A stretch of DNA of 64,000 nt from Bacteroidia bacterium (lineage in GTDB: Bacteria > Bacteroidota > Bacteroidia > Flavobacteriales > Flavobacteriaceae), in assembly GCA_030428865.1 (NCBI GenBank), contig JAUIEK010000001.1:248001-312000 (forward strand), written 5' to 3'. Below are positions 43,601 to 52,186 of this stretch, piece by piece. Every line of letters starts with the position of its first letter. Position 1 is the stretch's first letter. The notes below the pieces were generated by a model. The model ran no database searches. It had not been told where the DNA came from and saw only the letters and a program-made list of their open reading frames with translations. The translations under genes and the position numbers were made by a program.

Positions 43601-46600
43601 TTTTGGATTATGGATCCGTATCAAAACTATTCCATTACCAACGAAGAAGGATTGCCTACAGGAGTTAATCCACAGGACTTAGCAAATCAGGTTGGAGACT
43701 TATACTTTAATCTAGGTAATATTTCAGAGGATATTTTGCGAGATGGACAAAAAATGTACGAGAATGGTTTACCGATAGACGGAAGTACTACAAATGTAAA
43801 TACTGAAGGAGTTTGGGGTCACGTCCCATCAAACCCATCTATATTATATGCGTTTGATGATTCAGATACTTCAAGAGCAAACCAAGATTTAGGATTAGAT
43901 GGGTTAAATGATGAAGGAGAAAGAAGATTTTACCTTAACCTATCTAATGACCCTAGTAATTCTATAAATATTAATTTTTCAAAGCTGGATGATATTGATA
44001 TAAGTTCCGATAACTTTCAATTTTTTAGAGGCTCTAATTTAGACGCTCAAAATGCGTCTATTTTAACGCGCTATAAATTGTTTAACAACCCACAAGGAAA
44101 CTCGCCAACAGCAAATCAATCAACAGAATCGTATCCTACTTCTTCTACAGTATATCCAGATGTAGAAGACATTAACAAAGACCAAACAATGAACACGGTC
44201 GAGAGTTACTATGAATACAGAGTTTCTCTCAACAGGAATGATTTAGTAGTAGGAAGAAATTTTATTGTTGATGAAAAAGAAACCGAGGTTACACTAGAAA
44301 ACGGATCTACTCAATCAATAAAATGGTATCAATTTAGAGTTCCCATAAGATCAGGAATCGCTATAAATGAAATTTCTGATTTCAACAGTATTCGTTTTAT
44401 GCGAATGTACCTTACGAATTTTAGAATTCCGGTAGTTTTAAGATTTGGTGAGTTAAGTCTAGTTAGAGGAGATTGGAGAAGGTATACGAGGACTTTAGAT
44501 CCTGCTGTTGTTCCAGATCAAGAGCTAACCCAAGATGAAATTAATAACTTTGAAGTAGGCGTAGTTAACATAGAGCAAAACGAAGAGCGATATGTGCTGC
44601 CGCCTGGTATTGAAAGAGAACGTTTGCAAGGTAGCACCACAGTTCAGCAACAGAATGAACAATCGGTTTCGTTAACGGTTAGAAACTTGCCTCAAAATAA
44701 AGTAAGAGCGATTTATAAAAATATTAGTATTGATTTAAGACGTTATGAAATACTTAAGATGTTTACGCATCTTGAGGCTTTACCTACTCAATCATTGAGC
44801 AATGGAGATATGGTTGGAATTATCCGACTAGGAACCGATTTAAATGATAACTTCTATCAAATAGAAATTCCGTTAAATGTATCTGCTAACGGATCTTTAA
44901 ATCCCCTTGAGGTATGGCCTGAAGTTAATAACTTAGATCTTGATTTAGAATCCTTAGGAAAATTAAAACTCGATAGAGATGCAGTAGGTGAGCCAATTAA
45001 TCAATTATATCCTGTAAGCACAGGAGGTTCAGGATTTGCTGTTAGAGTAAAAGGAAACCCAACATTAGCTCAAATTAGAACGGTAATGTTAGGGATTCGT
45101 AATGATTCTCCAGATTTGGCAAATGCTGAGGTTTGGTTTAATGAACTGCGGGCAGCTGGTTTTGATAACGAAGGAGGCTGGGCGGCAGTTGTAAGCACAG
45201 ATGCAAACTTTGCTGATGTAGCAAATGTTTCTATGACAGGAAGTGTGCAAACAATAGGTTTTGGAAATGTTGAAGATAGGGTAAGCCAACGTTCGTTAGA
45301 TGAGACCAAACAGTATGATATTACCACAAGTGTTAACATTGGTAAAATGATGCCTAAAAAATGGAATGTTCAGCTACCGATGAATTATAGTATTGGAGAG
45401 AAATTTATTGACCCCAAGTTTGACCCACAATATCAAGATGTAGAACTTTCAGAGGCTGCTCAAAGTAACCCAAATAGTCAATTTTCAAGAGACTATACTA
45501 AAAGAAAGAGTATTAGTTTTGTTAACGTTAAAAAGAATCGAAGCCCAAATTCTGATAAGAAACCTAAGTTTTATGATGTAGAAAACGTATCTGTTTCTTA
45601 TGCTTATAATGAAGAGTTTAGGAGAAATTACAACATAGAAAGATACGTGAATCAAAACGTAACAGCATCTGCTTCATACAATCATACATTTCAATCAAAA
45701 TATATAGAACCATTTAAGAACAGCAATTCATTGAGAGGTAAGTATTGGCAGTTTATTAAAGACATTAACTTTAATCCGGTACCTAAAAACATTGCAGTCA
45801 ATACTAGGATTAATAGAAATTTTAATCAACAAGCATCTAGAAATCTTATAGAAGGATTATCGCCACAACCTGTCCTTACACAAAGAAGATTTTTATTTGA
45901 TTGGGATTATATAGTTGGGCTAGCACTTACAAAATCATTACAAGTTAATTTCAACGCTACCAATAGCTACATCTATGATAGTTTTGGACAAGATGAAGAT
46001 TTAGAAATTTTTGATGAATTTTTTAGTGTAGGAAGGCCAAACAATTATCATCAAAAGCTAAATGCCACGTATAAAATCCCTATTGATAAGTTTCCTCTCT
46101 TAAAGTTTGTAACAGCCAATTATGCTTACACAGCAGATTTTGACTGGAGAGCTAGCTCTCAAAGTATTGTAGATCAGGTTGGGAATGTAATTCAAAATGC
46201 AAATACACATAATATAAATACAAATTTCAATTTTGCACGTTTTTATAAAGATATCGGTTTAGAAGATCTATTTATAAAGAAAGATCCAAAAGAAAAAGGA
46301 CTACCTAATGCACCTAGGTCTAAGCAGGTTAATAATAAGAAAAAAGAAAAAATAGGAAGGAAAATTGCCAAAGGGTTTTACGATATTATTACCTCGGTAA
46401 AAACAGGAAAAATTAGTTACTCAGAAAATAATGGAACTTTTTTACCTGGTTATGTGCCTGAAATAGGATTTTTAGGAAGAGATAATATTGGTGGTAGTTT
46501 TGCTCCTACTTTAGGATTTGTTTTTGGTAGCCAAGTAGATATTCGTCAAAAAGCACTTACTAATGGTTGGTTAGTAACAAGAACTCCAGGAGAAGATTAT

Positions 46601-47698
46601 GTGAACCTAACATATAGCAAAACACATTATGATAAACTGGACTATAACTTTTCTGTAAGACCTGTTAACGATCTAAATATAGAGATTACAGGAAACCGAA
46701 TCAGTACAGAAAATTTATCTCAGCAAATAGATGCTGAATCAGGAAGTGCACAGTTTGAAAACACACCTTTTTTCCAAACAGGTAACTTTAGCACAAGCTT
46801 TTCAATGATAGGAACAGCTTTTAAAGATACAGATGCGCTTTTTGAGACATTTAAAGGTTATCGAACGATAATAGCAAACAGGCTTTCTAATGAGACAGGG
46901 CTTCCTGTCTCAGGATTTGGGCAAGCCAGTCAACAAGTTATTTTACCCGCTTTTCTAGCAGCCTATTCAGGTAAAAGTCCCGATAAAATTAGTACAGGAA
47001 TTTTTAGAAATGTTCCTGTGCCTAATTGGAACTTACGATATACAGGATTGATGAAGTTTAAATGGTTTCAGAAAAACTTTAGCAACTTCGCCGTTACTCA
47101 CGGGTATAAATCATCATACACGGTGGCTAATTTTACTAATAACTTACAATATGAACCTGATAATCCTACGACAAATGCCTCTGGTAATTATCATCCAGAG
47201 TTGTTAATATCGTCTGTGAGTTTAATAGATGAATTCTCTCCACTTGTTCGGGTAGATATGAACATGAAAAACTCATTTTCTTTTAGAGGAGAAATTAGAA
47301 CAGATCGTACTCTTACGTTAAACTTTAACAACAACACATTAACAGATATTAAAGGAACCGAGTTTGTTTTTGGTTTGGGTTATGTGTTTAAAGATGTAAA
47401 AATGACAACACGATTTACAGGTAAGAAAGAGGTGTTAAAGGGTGATATTAATTTGCGTGCAGATGTGTCTTTACGAGATAACCTTACGCTTATTAGAGCT
47501 ATCGATGAAGACAACAATCAAGTAAGTGGAGGAGAGAAATTATTTTCATTTAAATTTACTGCCGATTACAGATTAAATAGTAATTTAACAGCCTCTTTTT
47601 ATTATAATCATCAAGCGTCTAGATATGCTATTTCAACAACATTCCCTAGACAGGCAATAAATGGAGGATTTAATATTATTTACAACTTAGGAAATTAA
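40616..47698 (+). CDS. sprA: SprA, type IX secretion translocon / gliding motility protein
   Basis: A 2360-residue outer-membrane protein that forms the large beta-barrel translocon of the type IX secretion system and is required for gliding (SprA; Sov in Porphyromonas). A signal peptide (KNIFLVVLLMCLCSSLSWAQ) leads into a very long chain rich in Asn, Tyr and Thr with alternating beta strands. Family blocks include YYVNSEFFESVFGGNKVEFT, LRSEILQTKRTRNGEEEAFP and the C-terminal strand AINGGFNIIYNLGN. The start is TTG at 40616; the first in-frame ATG would remove most of the signal. Size is within the family's usual 2,300-2,500. ruvA is just upstream and gcvH 12 nt downstream. Confidence 0.96.
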   Translation: MNKGFKNIFLVVLLMCLCSSLSWAQQATVKKDSILVKKDTVPLKFNFKHGQKGGIFLNNGAEQRVIYDRVLNKYVIVEKIGDYYVRTPIFMTPKEYQEYRLQRDMLEYFKEKVAATSKRKGSEKNRKDLLPSYYVNSEFFESVFGGNKVEFTPTGSVNVRLGFIYQNIDNPQLSEENRSNFTFDFNQQVSAGLQAKVGERLKFTANYDTQSTFDFQNLIKLEYTPNEDNIIQGIEAGNVTMPIKNSLINGAQSLFGVKTKLQFGKTNITAVFSQQNSESKVVTAEGGSSIQEFELRTTDYDTDRHFFLSHYFRDNYANALRNPPLISSPINITRVEVWITNRNASVEDFRNIVAFADIGESNPNVLVNSNVDPVSPPSVNGINIPANEANEINNLLTENDGNGRIRSVATVNSALESDFNMQEGTDYSLLQNARKLQPNEYTLHPQLGYISLNRRLNDGEILAVAYEYTVVGASSEETSFKVGEFSNDGITAPANLAVKLLRSEILQTKRTRNGEEEAFPTWRLMMKNIYALGAFPLSQDGFRLEVQYRDDQTGIPSNVLQNAQTNGVATTPLIQLFDLDRLDQAQFQSPDGFFDYLENITINSQNGYIIFPHPEPFGEGLEPILTNPQDELFLFNDLYLETKIQAKNNHQDRDKYILKGYFKSQNSGGISIGAFNVPRGSVTVTAGGRQLVEGVDYVVDYQLGRVQIIDPGLQSSGTPIQISTENNAVFNQQRKTFMGIDVEHRFSEDFIIGGTILNVNERPLTPKINFGNEPINNTMLGFNLDYSTEMPLFTKWANKLPFVDTDAPSNLSIRADMAYLLPGSPSGIDVTGEATAYVDDFEASQIPISLLNPLEWYMASTPRGSSIDLGGNVPQDDLSYNDQRARLAWYNIDQIFYGVGAKPSNIDADELSRAETRQVNFGELFPNQQLDVTQNALVRTFDLAFYPSERGPYNFDTGASVDSNGLFDDPQNRWGGVMTSLNTNNFDQANVEYIQFWIMDPYQNYSITNEEGLPTGVNPQDLANQVGDLYFNLGNISEDILRDGQKMYENGLPIDGSTTNVNTEGVWGHVPSNPSILYAFDDSDTSRANQDLGLDGLNDEGERRFYLNLSNDPSNSININFSKLDDIDISSDNFQFFRGSNLDAQNASILTRYKLFNNPQGNSPTANQSTESYPTSSTVYPDVEDINKDQTMNTVESYYEYRVSLNRNDLVVGRNFIVDEKETEVTLENGSTQSIKWYQFRVPIRSGIAINEISDFNSIRFMRMYLTNFRIPVVLRFGELSLVRGDWRRYTRTLDPAVVPDQELTQDEINNFEVGVVNIEQNEERYVLPPGIERERLQGSTTVQQQNEQSVSLTVRNLPQNKVRAIYKNISIDLRRYEILKMFTHLEALPTQSLSNGDMVGIIRLGTDLNDNFYQIEIPLNVSANGSLNPLEVWPEVNNLDLDLESLGKLKLDRDAVGEPINQLYPVSTGGSGFAVRVKGNPTLAQIRTVMLGIRNDSPDLANAEVWFNELRAAGFDNEGGWAAVVSTDANFADVANVSMTGSVQTIGFGNVEDRVSQRSLDETKQYDITTSVNIGKMMPKKWNVQLPMNYSIGEKFIDPKFDPQYQDVELSEAAQSNPNSQFSRDYTKRKSISFVNVKKNRSPNSDKKPKFYDVENVSVSYAYNEEFRRNYNIERYVNQNVTASASYNHTFQSKYIEPFKNSNSLRGKYWQFIKDINFNPVPKNIAVNTRINRNFNQQASRNLIEGLSPQPVLTQRRFLFDWDYIVGLALTKSLQVNFNATNSYIYDSFGQDEDLEIFDEFFSVGRPNNYHQKLNATYKIPIDKFPLLKFVTANYAYTADFDWRASSQSIVDQVGNVIQNANTHNINTNFNFARFYKDIGLEDLFIKKDPKEKGLPNAPRSKQVNNKKKEKIGRKIAKGFYDIITSVKTGKISYSENNGTFLPGYVPEIGFLGRDNIGGSFAPTLGFVFGSQVDIRQKALTNGWLVTRTPGEDYVNLTYSKTHYDKLDYNFSVRPVNDLNIEITGNRISTENLSQQIDAESGSAQFENTPFFQTGNFSTSFSMIGTAFKDTDALFETFKGYRTIIANRLSNETGLPVSGFGQASQQVILPAFLAAYSGKSPDKISTGIFRNVPVPNWNLRYTGLMKFKWFQKNFSNFAVTHGYKSSYTVANFTNNLQYEPDNPTTNASGNYHPELLISSVSLIDEFSPLVRVDMNMKNSFSFRGEIRTDRTLTLNFNNNTLTDIKGTEFVFGLGYVFKDVKMTTRFTGKKEVLKGDINLRADVSLRDNLTLIRAIDEDNNQVSGGEKLFSFKFTADYRLNSNLTASFYYNHQASRYAISTTFPRQAINGGFNIIYNLGN

Positions 47699-47710
47699 AT
47701 TTTATACAAA

Positions 47711-48091
47711 ATGAATATTCCATCAGAATTAAAATACACCAAAGATCATGAATGGGTAAAAGTAGAAGGAGATGTGGTTACCGTAGGAATTACTGATTTT
47801 GCTCAAGGAGAGCTAGGAGATATTGTGTATGTAGATGTTGATACACTAGACGACATGGTAGAGCAAGAAGAAGTTTTTGGTTCTGTTGAAGCGGTTAAAA
47901 CAGTTTCAGATTTATTCATGCCTTTATCAGGAGAAGTAACTGAATTTAACGAAGCGCTAGAGGATGAGCCAGAACTAGTAAATAAAGATCCTTATGGTAA
48001 AGGCTGGATGATTAAAATTGCTATTTCTGACGCCTCACAATTAGAAAGATTATTGGATGCTGAAGGTTATAAAGAACTTATTACAGGGTAA
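47711..48091 (+). CDS. gcvH: glycine cleavage system H protein
   Basis: A 126-residue lipoyl carrier that shuttles the aminomethyl group between the P, T and L proteins of glycine cleavage. It starts [20 protein letters not shown]. The lipoyl lysine is in [20 protein letters not shown]. The C-terminal [15 protein letters not shown] is standard. No other gcv genes are in the window: gcvH stands between sprA and a VanZ gene, as in other Flavobacteria. The VanZ-like gene starts inside its last 35 bases. Confidence 0.96.
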   Translation: MNIPSELKYTKDHEWVKVEGDVVTVGITDFAQGELGDIVYVDVDTLDDMVEQEEVFGSVEAVKTVSDLFMPLSGEVTEFNEALEDEPELVNKDPYGKGWMIKIAISDASQLERLLDAEGYKELITG

Positions 48092-48446
48092 TTCTTTAAT
48101 ATTTGCATTACTAATTACCATTGCTATAGCTGTTGTTAGTTTGGTTAAACTACAAATTCAGCAAATAGATATAGATCATGCAGATAAGTATGGGCATACT
48201 ATTGCGTATTGTGTGCTAACTTTCTTTTGGATATTTCATTGGCAAAAAACACAGAAACTTACAAAAGCATTATTACTCTCTGGAGTTGCTTCTTTTTTTT
48301 ATGGCATAATTCTTGAAATCCTTCAAGGAACCCTTACATCATATAGAACAATAAGTTATTATGATGTTGTTGCCAACACAATTGGAATTCTACTAGCGAT
48401 TGCTTTTTTCTATTTTTTTAGAAAAAAGACCTCGAAAAAAAGATAA
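48057..48446 (+). CDS. VanZ-like family membrane protein
   Basis: A 129-residue membrane protein with four hydrophobic segments: [74 protein letters not shown]. The [17 protein letters not shown] and [20 protein letters not shown] motifs are characteristic of VanZ-like proteins. VanZ confers low teicoplanin resistance in enterococci, but most family members have no known function. It overlaps gcvH by 35 nt in another frame. The ATG at 48057 gives a natural N-terminus. Confidence 0.88.
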   Translation: MLKVIKNLLQGNSLIFALLITIAIAVVSLVKLQIQQIDIDHADKYGHTIAYCVLTFFWIFHWQKTQKLTKALLLSGVASFFYGIILEILQGTLTSYRTISYYDVVANTIGILLAIAFFYFFRKKTSKKR

Positions 48447-48504
48447 GAATTGCAATTGGTAAAAGAAAATAATTAAATTAGCGATCTATTAAAAACAGAA
48501 GACG

Positions 48505-49224
48505 ATGGAAATTAAGAAAAATCCAAAGGCAAACTTAGAAAATTACACCAAGGTTTTTTGGATGCTCGGTCTCGTATTAGCGTTGTTTATCACGTATGTT
48601 TCTATAGAGAAAAAGACCTATGATAGAAACTTAGAAGGTTTAGCAGTAGCAGACATGAGTGCTTTAGAAGAAGAAGACATTCCAATTACAGAGCGTGTAG
48701 AGCCACTAAAACCACCTCCACCACCTCCGCCAGCACCAGAGAAGATAGAGGTTGTAGAGGACGAGAAAGAGGTAGAAGAAACTATTATAGAGAGTACAGA
48801 AACAGATGAAACAGAGGCAGTTGTAGTAGAGGATATAGAAGAGGTAGAGATTGAAGAAGATATTATAGAAGATGTTCCTTTTACAATTATAGAAGATGTT
48901 CCTGTTTTCCCTGGCTGTAAAGGAAGTAAACAGCAGTTAAAAGACTGTTTTAACAAACAAATGCAAAAGCATTTTGCAAGGAAGTTTGATGCAGACTTAC
49001 CTAATGAGTTAGGTCTTTCTTCTGGTGCCAAAAGAATTATCATGCTTTTCAAAATTGATAAAAACGGAAATATTGTTGATGTAAGAGCGAAAGCTCCACA
49101 CCCTAGATTGCAGAAAGAAGCAGTAAGAATCATCAAATTATTACCTAAGATGACTCCGGGTAGGCAAAGAGGAAAAGCAGTAGGTGTTAAGTATACACTT
49201 CCTATGAGAATTGATGTTCAGTAG
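48505..49224 (+). CDS. TonB family energy transducer
   Basis: A 239-residue periplasm-spanning protein that passes proton-motive energy to outer-membrane transporters. A single N-terminal membrane helix (VFWMLGLVLALFITYVSIEK) is followed by a proline and acidic linker (PLKPPPPPPPAPEKIEV, then many Glu/Val/Ile). The C-terminal TonB domain is at about 150-239, with DVPVFPGCKGSKQQLKDCFN, MLFKIDKNGNIVDVRAKAPH and GKAVGVKYTLPMRIDVQ. Two cysteines (about residues 136-145) could form a disulfide. No exbB/exbD is beside it. The gene ends in a strong terminator. Confidence 0.93.
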   Translation: MEIKKNPKANLENYTKVFWMLGLVLALFITYVSIEKKTYDRNLEGLAVADMSALEEEDIPITERVEPLKPPPPPPPAPEKIEVVEDEKEVEETIIESTETDETEAVVVEDIEEVEIEEDIIEDVPFTIIEDVPVFPGCKGSKQQLKDCFNKQMQKHFARKFDADLPNELGLSSGAKRIIMLFKIDKNGNIVDVRAKAPHPRLQKEAVRIIKLLPKMTPGRQRGKAVGVKYTLPMRIDVQ

Positions 49225-49241
49225 AATAATTTTAATATTAC

Positions 49242-49276
49242 TAAAAGCTCAACGTTAAACGTTGAGCTTTTTTGTT
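49242..49276 (+). terminator. terminator after tonB-like gene
   Basis: AAAGCTCAACGT-TAA-ACGTTGAGCTTT followed by T-rich sequence. Confidence 0.87.
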
Positions 49277-49320
49277 TTTCAACTATTTTTAAAATTGTAC
49301 ATTCACATATCAATATATTT

Positions 49321-49899
49321 ATGAAAGATTATTTTGTCCATGAAACGGCTATTATAGATGAAGGGGCGATTATTGGAGCTGGAACAAAAATCTGGCATTT
49401 TAGTCATATTATGCCTAATTGTGTTATTGGCAGCAAATGTAATGTTGGTCAGAATGTAGTAATATCGCCAGAGGTAGTTTTGGGGAATAATGTAAAAGTT
49501 CAGAATAATGTATCGATTTATACTGGAGTTATTTGTGAAGATGATGTTTTTTTAGGTCCTTCTATGGTTTTTACCAATGTGATTAATCCTAGAAGTGCTG
49601 TTGTGAGGAAAAATCAATATCAAAAAACAATAGTTAAAAAAGGGGCGAGTATTGGTGCTAATGCGACTATTGTTTGTGGGAATACTATTGGAGAATATGC
49701 TTTTATTGGAGCTGGGGCCGTTATAACGAAAGAAGTACTTCCTTACGCACTAGTAGTAGGAAATCCTGCAAAACAAATTGGCTGGGTAAGTGAATTTGGG
49801 CATCGGTTAGAGTTTGATAATAAGGGAATTGCTGTCTGTAAAGAGAGTAAGGAAAATTATCAGTTGTTAAAAGGGGAAGTATCTAAACTCTTAAAATAA
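49321..49899 (+). CDS. acyltransferase of the left-handed beta-helix (LbetaH/WlbB-like) family
   Basis: A 192-residue trimeric-type acyltransferase with hexapeptide repeats: [60 protein letters not shown], and [20 protein letters not shown]. It resembles the N-acetyltransferases acting on 3-amino sugars of UDP-linked sugars (WlbB/WbpD type), used in O-antigen or other surface glycans. The C-terminal part, [20 protein letters not shown], is typical of that subgroup. No sugar-aminotransferase or dehydrogenase partner is nearby, so the exact sugar is unknown. It is separated by terminators from tonB and faces the convergent fiber-like gene. Confidence 0.88.
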   Translation: MKDYFVHETAIIDEGAIIGAGTKIWHFSHIMPNCVIGSKCNVGQNVVISPEVVLGNNVKVQNNVSIYTGVICEDDVFLGPSMVFTNVINPRSAVVRKNQYQKTIVKKGASIGANATIVCGNTIGEYAFIGAGAVITKEVLPYALVVGNPAKQIGWVSEFGHRLEFDNKGIAVCKESKENYQLLKGEVSKLLK

Positions 49900-49939
49900 A
49901 AACAGAATGCAATAAAGTACAATGACTTTTTCATTGAGC

Positions 49940-51013
49940 TTATTTTTTAGTTTCTTTTAATTTTTGTTCTAGTTTCTTAATTCTTTTCTCTTGCTCAATA
50001 GTATATAAGGTTAATTCCTCTACTTTTTGAAGTAATAAAGTTGTCATTTGCTTTAAGTTCAACCCTTCTTTTTTTATTTCTTTTGCAGAAGGAATCTCAG
50101 GAAGATGATGATTTTTCTTAGTAAAAACTTCTACTTCTTCTAATGTAAGCATTTTGTAATCTCTTTTAAGGGAAGATTTTCCTGTGTAGTATTTTTGAAA
50201 AACAAAATCTGGCGGAACATTTAAGTCTACACGAACTTCTTCTGCATGAATTTTTCCCTTAACAGTTAATTTTTCATCAGGTGTTATAGTTCCAATTCCT
50301 ACGTTTCCGCCTTGATTAATAACCATTCTTGTTCCTCCATTGTCATCGAATCGATGTCCGTAATATCCACTATGCTTAAATCTGGCTTTACTTAGAGAGT
50401 TGTCATATTGCATGTAAGCGTGAACATAGTAATTCTGATCTAAAGATATTATATGGTTTGATTCTACTGTCATATCACCATTGATTTGCAACTTTAAATT
50501 TGGTGAAGGAGCAAAACTCGTTCCAACAGAAGAGGTGTTGATGCCTATTTTACCATTATTCAAAACAGTTAGTGTGTTTTTATTTAAATTATCTCCAAAT
50601 ATAAATGCGTGATTACCATCATTAGCTGCATTATTTAAAGAGAAAAAAACTTTATTTCCTGAGAGATTACCTAAATTATCTCTACCTGAGAACTTTCTTA
50701 ACACAATATCTCCTGTACTTGCATCAGGAAAGAAAGCACCATTATTACCTGCAACATTAAAGGCAAATTTTCCGCTAGAATTTCCAAGCATCATGGAAAC
50801 ATTTCCAGAATTTTTAAATAATTCGATTAATCTACCTTCGCCAGCTCTCCAAGGATCATTTAATATTTCAAAAGTTGTTCCCAAAGTAAGAGTACCTAAA
50901 TGAGAAACATCTAAGTTAGAACCTGACGAACTTGTTGTTGTATTAAAATAGTTTTGAGAGAAAAGTGCACTAATAGCAAAAGCAAAAAATATTGAGAATA
51001 ATATCTTTTTCAT
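49940..51013 (-). CDS. secreted fiber-like protein with C-terminal coiled coil
   Basis: A 357-residue exported protein: signal MKKILFSIFFAFAISALFSQ, with the ATG at 51013 chosen because the 51 codons upstream overlap the divergent methyltransferase gene. The mature part has Asn/Gly/Ser-rich beta repeats and the phrase GNVGIGTITPDEKLTVKGKI, a hallmark of "tail fiber-like" proteins of Bacteroidota. A segment LTLEEVEVFTKKNHHLPEIP follows, then a C-terminal coiled coil rich in Lys/Glu (TTLLLQKVEELTLYTIEQEK and KKLEQKLKE) that could drive trimerisation. Homology to phage fibers is only in style. It is likely a surface protein. Transcription diverges from the methyltransferase. Confidence 0.8.
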   Translation of the reverse strand: MKKILFSIFFAFAISALFSQNYFNTTTSSSGSNLDVSHLGTLTLGTTFEILNDPWRAGEGRLIELFKNSGNVSMMLGNSSGKFAFNVAGNNGAFFPDASTGDIVLRKFSGRDNLGNLSGNKVFFSLNNAANDGNHAFIFGDNLNKNTLTVLNNGKIGINTSSVGTSFAPSPNLKLQINGDMTVESNHIISLDQNYYVHAYMQYDNSLSKARFKHSGYYGHRFDDNGGTRMVINQGGNVGIGTITPDEKLTVKGKIHAEEVRVDLNVPPDFVFQKYYTGKSSLKRDYKMLTLEEVEVFTKKNHHLPEIPSAKEIKKEGLNLKQMTTLLLQKVEELTLYTIEQEKRIKKLEQKLKETKK

Positions 51014-51053
51014 TATTAATTTTTTTAGTTTCACTGCGAATGTAGAAAAAGTA

Positions 51054-51854
51054 ATGAAAACTGTATTAAAAAAAATCATTTTTAAACTAGGAATGGCTTC
51101 TCTATTTGAGAAACTGAATTTTGCTAAAGAAAAAATGAGAATGAAAAAGGAGAACAACAAATTCAAAAAGGAGAACCCTAATGTGATTTTACCTCCTGAT
51201 TTTTATATTTATGAGACATTCACTCTAGATTATAAAAAATATTACAGTGGAGGCAAAGAGACAGCTAAATGGCTATGGAATCATTTGAAAGATTATATAA
51301 ACTCAAAAAACTTATCAATATTAGACTGGGGATGCGGGCCAGGAAGAATTATTCGGCATTTACCTGATATTGTTGGAAGAAATAATAAATATTATGGTTG
51401 TGATTATAATAAAAGGTATGTCAGTTGGTGTCAAAAAAACATCGATAATGTAATGTTTAAGAAAAATGAGTTAGCTCCTCCTTTAGATTTTGATGATAAC
51501 TCTTTAGATATTATTTATGGAATATCGATCTTCACACATTTATCTGAAAAGATGCACCATTTATGGATATCTGAGCTACAAAGGGTATTAAAAAAAGAAG
51601 GGATATTATTTTTAACTACTCATGGAGAGGTTATGAAACAGAAACTACCAAAGGAAGAACAAAAGGAATTCGATAAAGGAAATTTAATAATTAATAGCTT
51701 TAAAAAAGAAGGCAACCGACTATTTGCAGCTTATCAACCATGTGCGTTTTTTAGAGAATTATGTGAACAAAATAATTTTAAAATAATAAAACATATTCCT
51801 GGAGAAGTAATAAACAATAAACCTTTACAAGATGTATGGATTCTGTGCAAATAG
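51054..51854 (+). CDS. class I SAM-dependent methyltransferase
   Basis: A 266-residue methyltransferase with a SAM-binding loop LDWGCGPGRIIRHL (residues about 95-108), a following acidic strand YYGCDYN, and the motif II region LDIIYGISIFTHLSEKMHHL. The N-terminal 50 residues are Lys-rich and hydrophobic and may dock to a membrane or partner. Methyltransferases of this type often accompany glycosyltransferases or sugar modifiers in surface-polysaccharide loci; the acetyltransferase two genes upstream fits that idea. Substrate unknown. Its start lies 40 nt from that of the divergent fiber-like gene. Confidence 0.82.
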   Translation: MKTVLKKIIFKLGMASLFEKLNFAKEKMRMKKENNKFKKENPNVILPPDFYIYETFTLDYKKYYSGGKETAKWLWNHLKDYINSKNLSILDWGCGPGRIIRHLPDIVGRNNKYYGCDYNKRYVSWCQKNIDNVMFKKNELAPPLDFDDNSLDIIYGISIFTHLSEKMHHLWISELQRVLKKEGILFLTTHGEVMKQKLPKEEQKEFDKGNLIINSFKKEGNRLFAAYQPCAFFRELCEQNNFKIIKHIPGEVINNKPLQDVWILCK

Positions 51855-51887
51855 CTTACCCTTAAAGGGTATAAAAATATTTTATAC

Positions 51888-51917
51888 GAAAAAAAAGCCT
51901 TACATTTCTGTAAGACT
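51888..51917 (-). terminator. terminator after tRNA-Asn
   Basis: AGTCTTAC-AGAAAT-GTAAGGCT (one T-G pair) followed by T8, read on the minus strand 12 nt beyond the tRNA 3' end. Confidence 0.7.
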
Positions 51918-51928
51918 TTTTATTTTTG

Positions 51929-52002
51929 CTCCCCCTCTTGGGCTCGAACCAAGGACCCTCTGATTAACAGTCAGATGCTCTAACCAACTGAGCTAAGGAG
52001 GA
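51929..52002 (-). tRNA. tRNA-Asn (anticodon GTT)
   Basis: A 74-nt tRNA. The acceptor stem TCCTCCT pairs with AGGGGGA (one T-G). D-arm: TTAGCTCAGTTGGTTAGAGC. Anticodon arm: TCTGACTGTTAACAGAGG with GTT in the loop. T-arm: TTGGTTCGAGCCCAA. The discriminator is G and CCA is not encoded. A TATATTTG promoter element lies 32-39 nt upstream, and a hairpin terminator follows. Confidence 0.95.
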
Positions 52003-52033
52003 ATAATCGAAAACCTTTTCGGTTTTGCGTCTG

Positions 52034-52041
52034 CAAATATA
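52034..52041 (-). promoter_or_regulatory. -7 element for tRNA-Asn
   Basis: TATATTTG on the minus strand. Predicted start about 25 nt before the mature 5' end. Confidence 0.5.
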
Positions 52042-52142
52042 GGTGTTTTTAAAAAAGTGCAAAAATTTTTTTAAAAAAACTACACTCTTTTTTCTGCTTA
52101 TAGAATAAAGAAAATTCAATTCACTATTCTTTATAAATATTG

Positions 52143-52150
52143 TATTTTTG
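52143..52150 (+). promoter_or_regulatory. -7 element for sucA-sucB
   Basis: TATTTTTG, 37 nt before the sucA ATG. Otherwise this gap (52042-52186) is AT-rich with no gene. Confidence 0.45.
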
Positions 52151-52186
52151 TGGGATAATTTTTGGTAAAAAAAATGCCACTTTTTT

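Noticed and set aside
48618..49136. Long minus-strand open frame rich in Ser, Thr and Gly opposite the tonB-like gene
   Set aside because: It is the mirror of the proline/acid-rich TonB linker, has no promoter and no signal or domain. A codon-composition shadow.
49940..51013. Prophage remnant suggested by the fiber-like protein
   Set aside because: No capsid, portal, terminase or integrase nearby. The protein has its own Sec signal and belongs to a secreted family common in Bacteroidota.
51929..52186. Integrative element attachment site at tRNA-Asn
   Set aside because: No integrase in the window and no repeat of the tRNA 3' end seen nearby.
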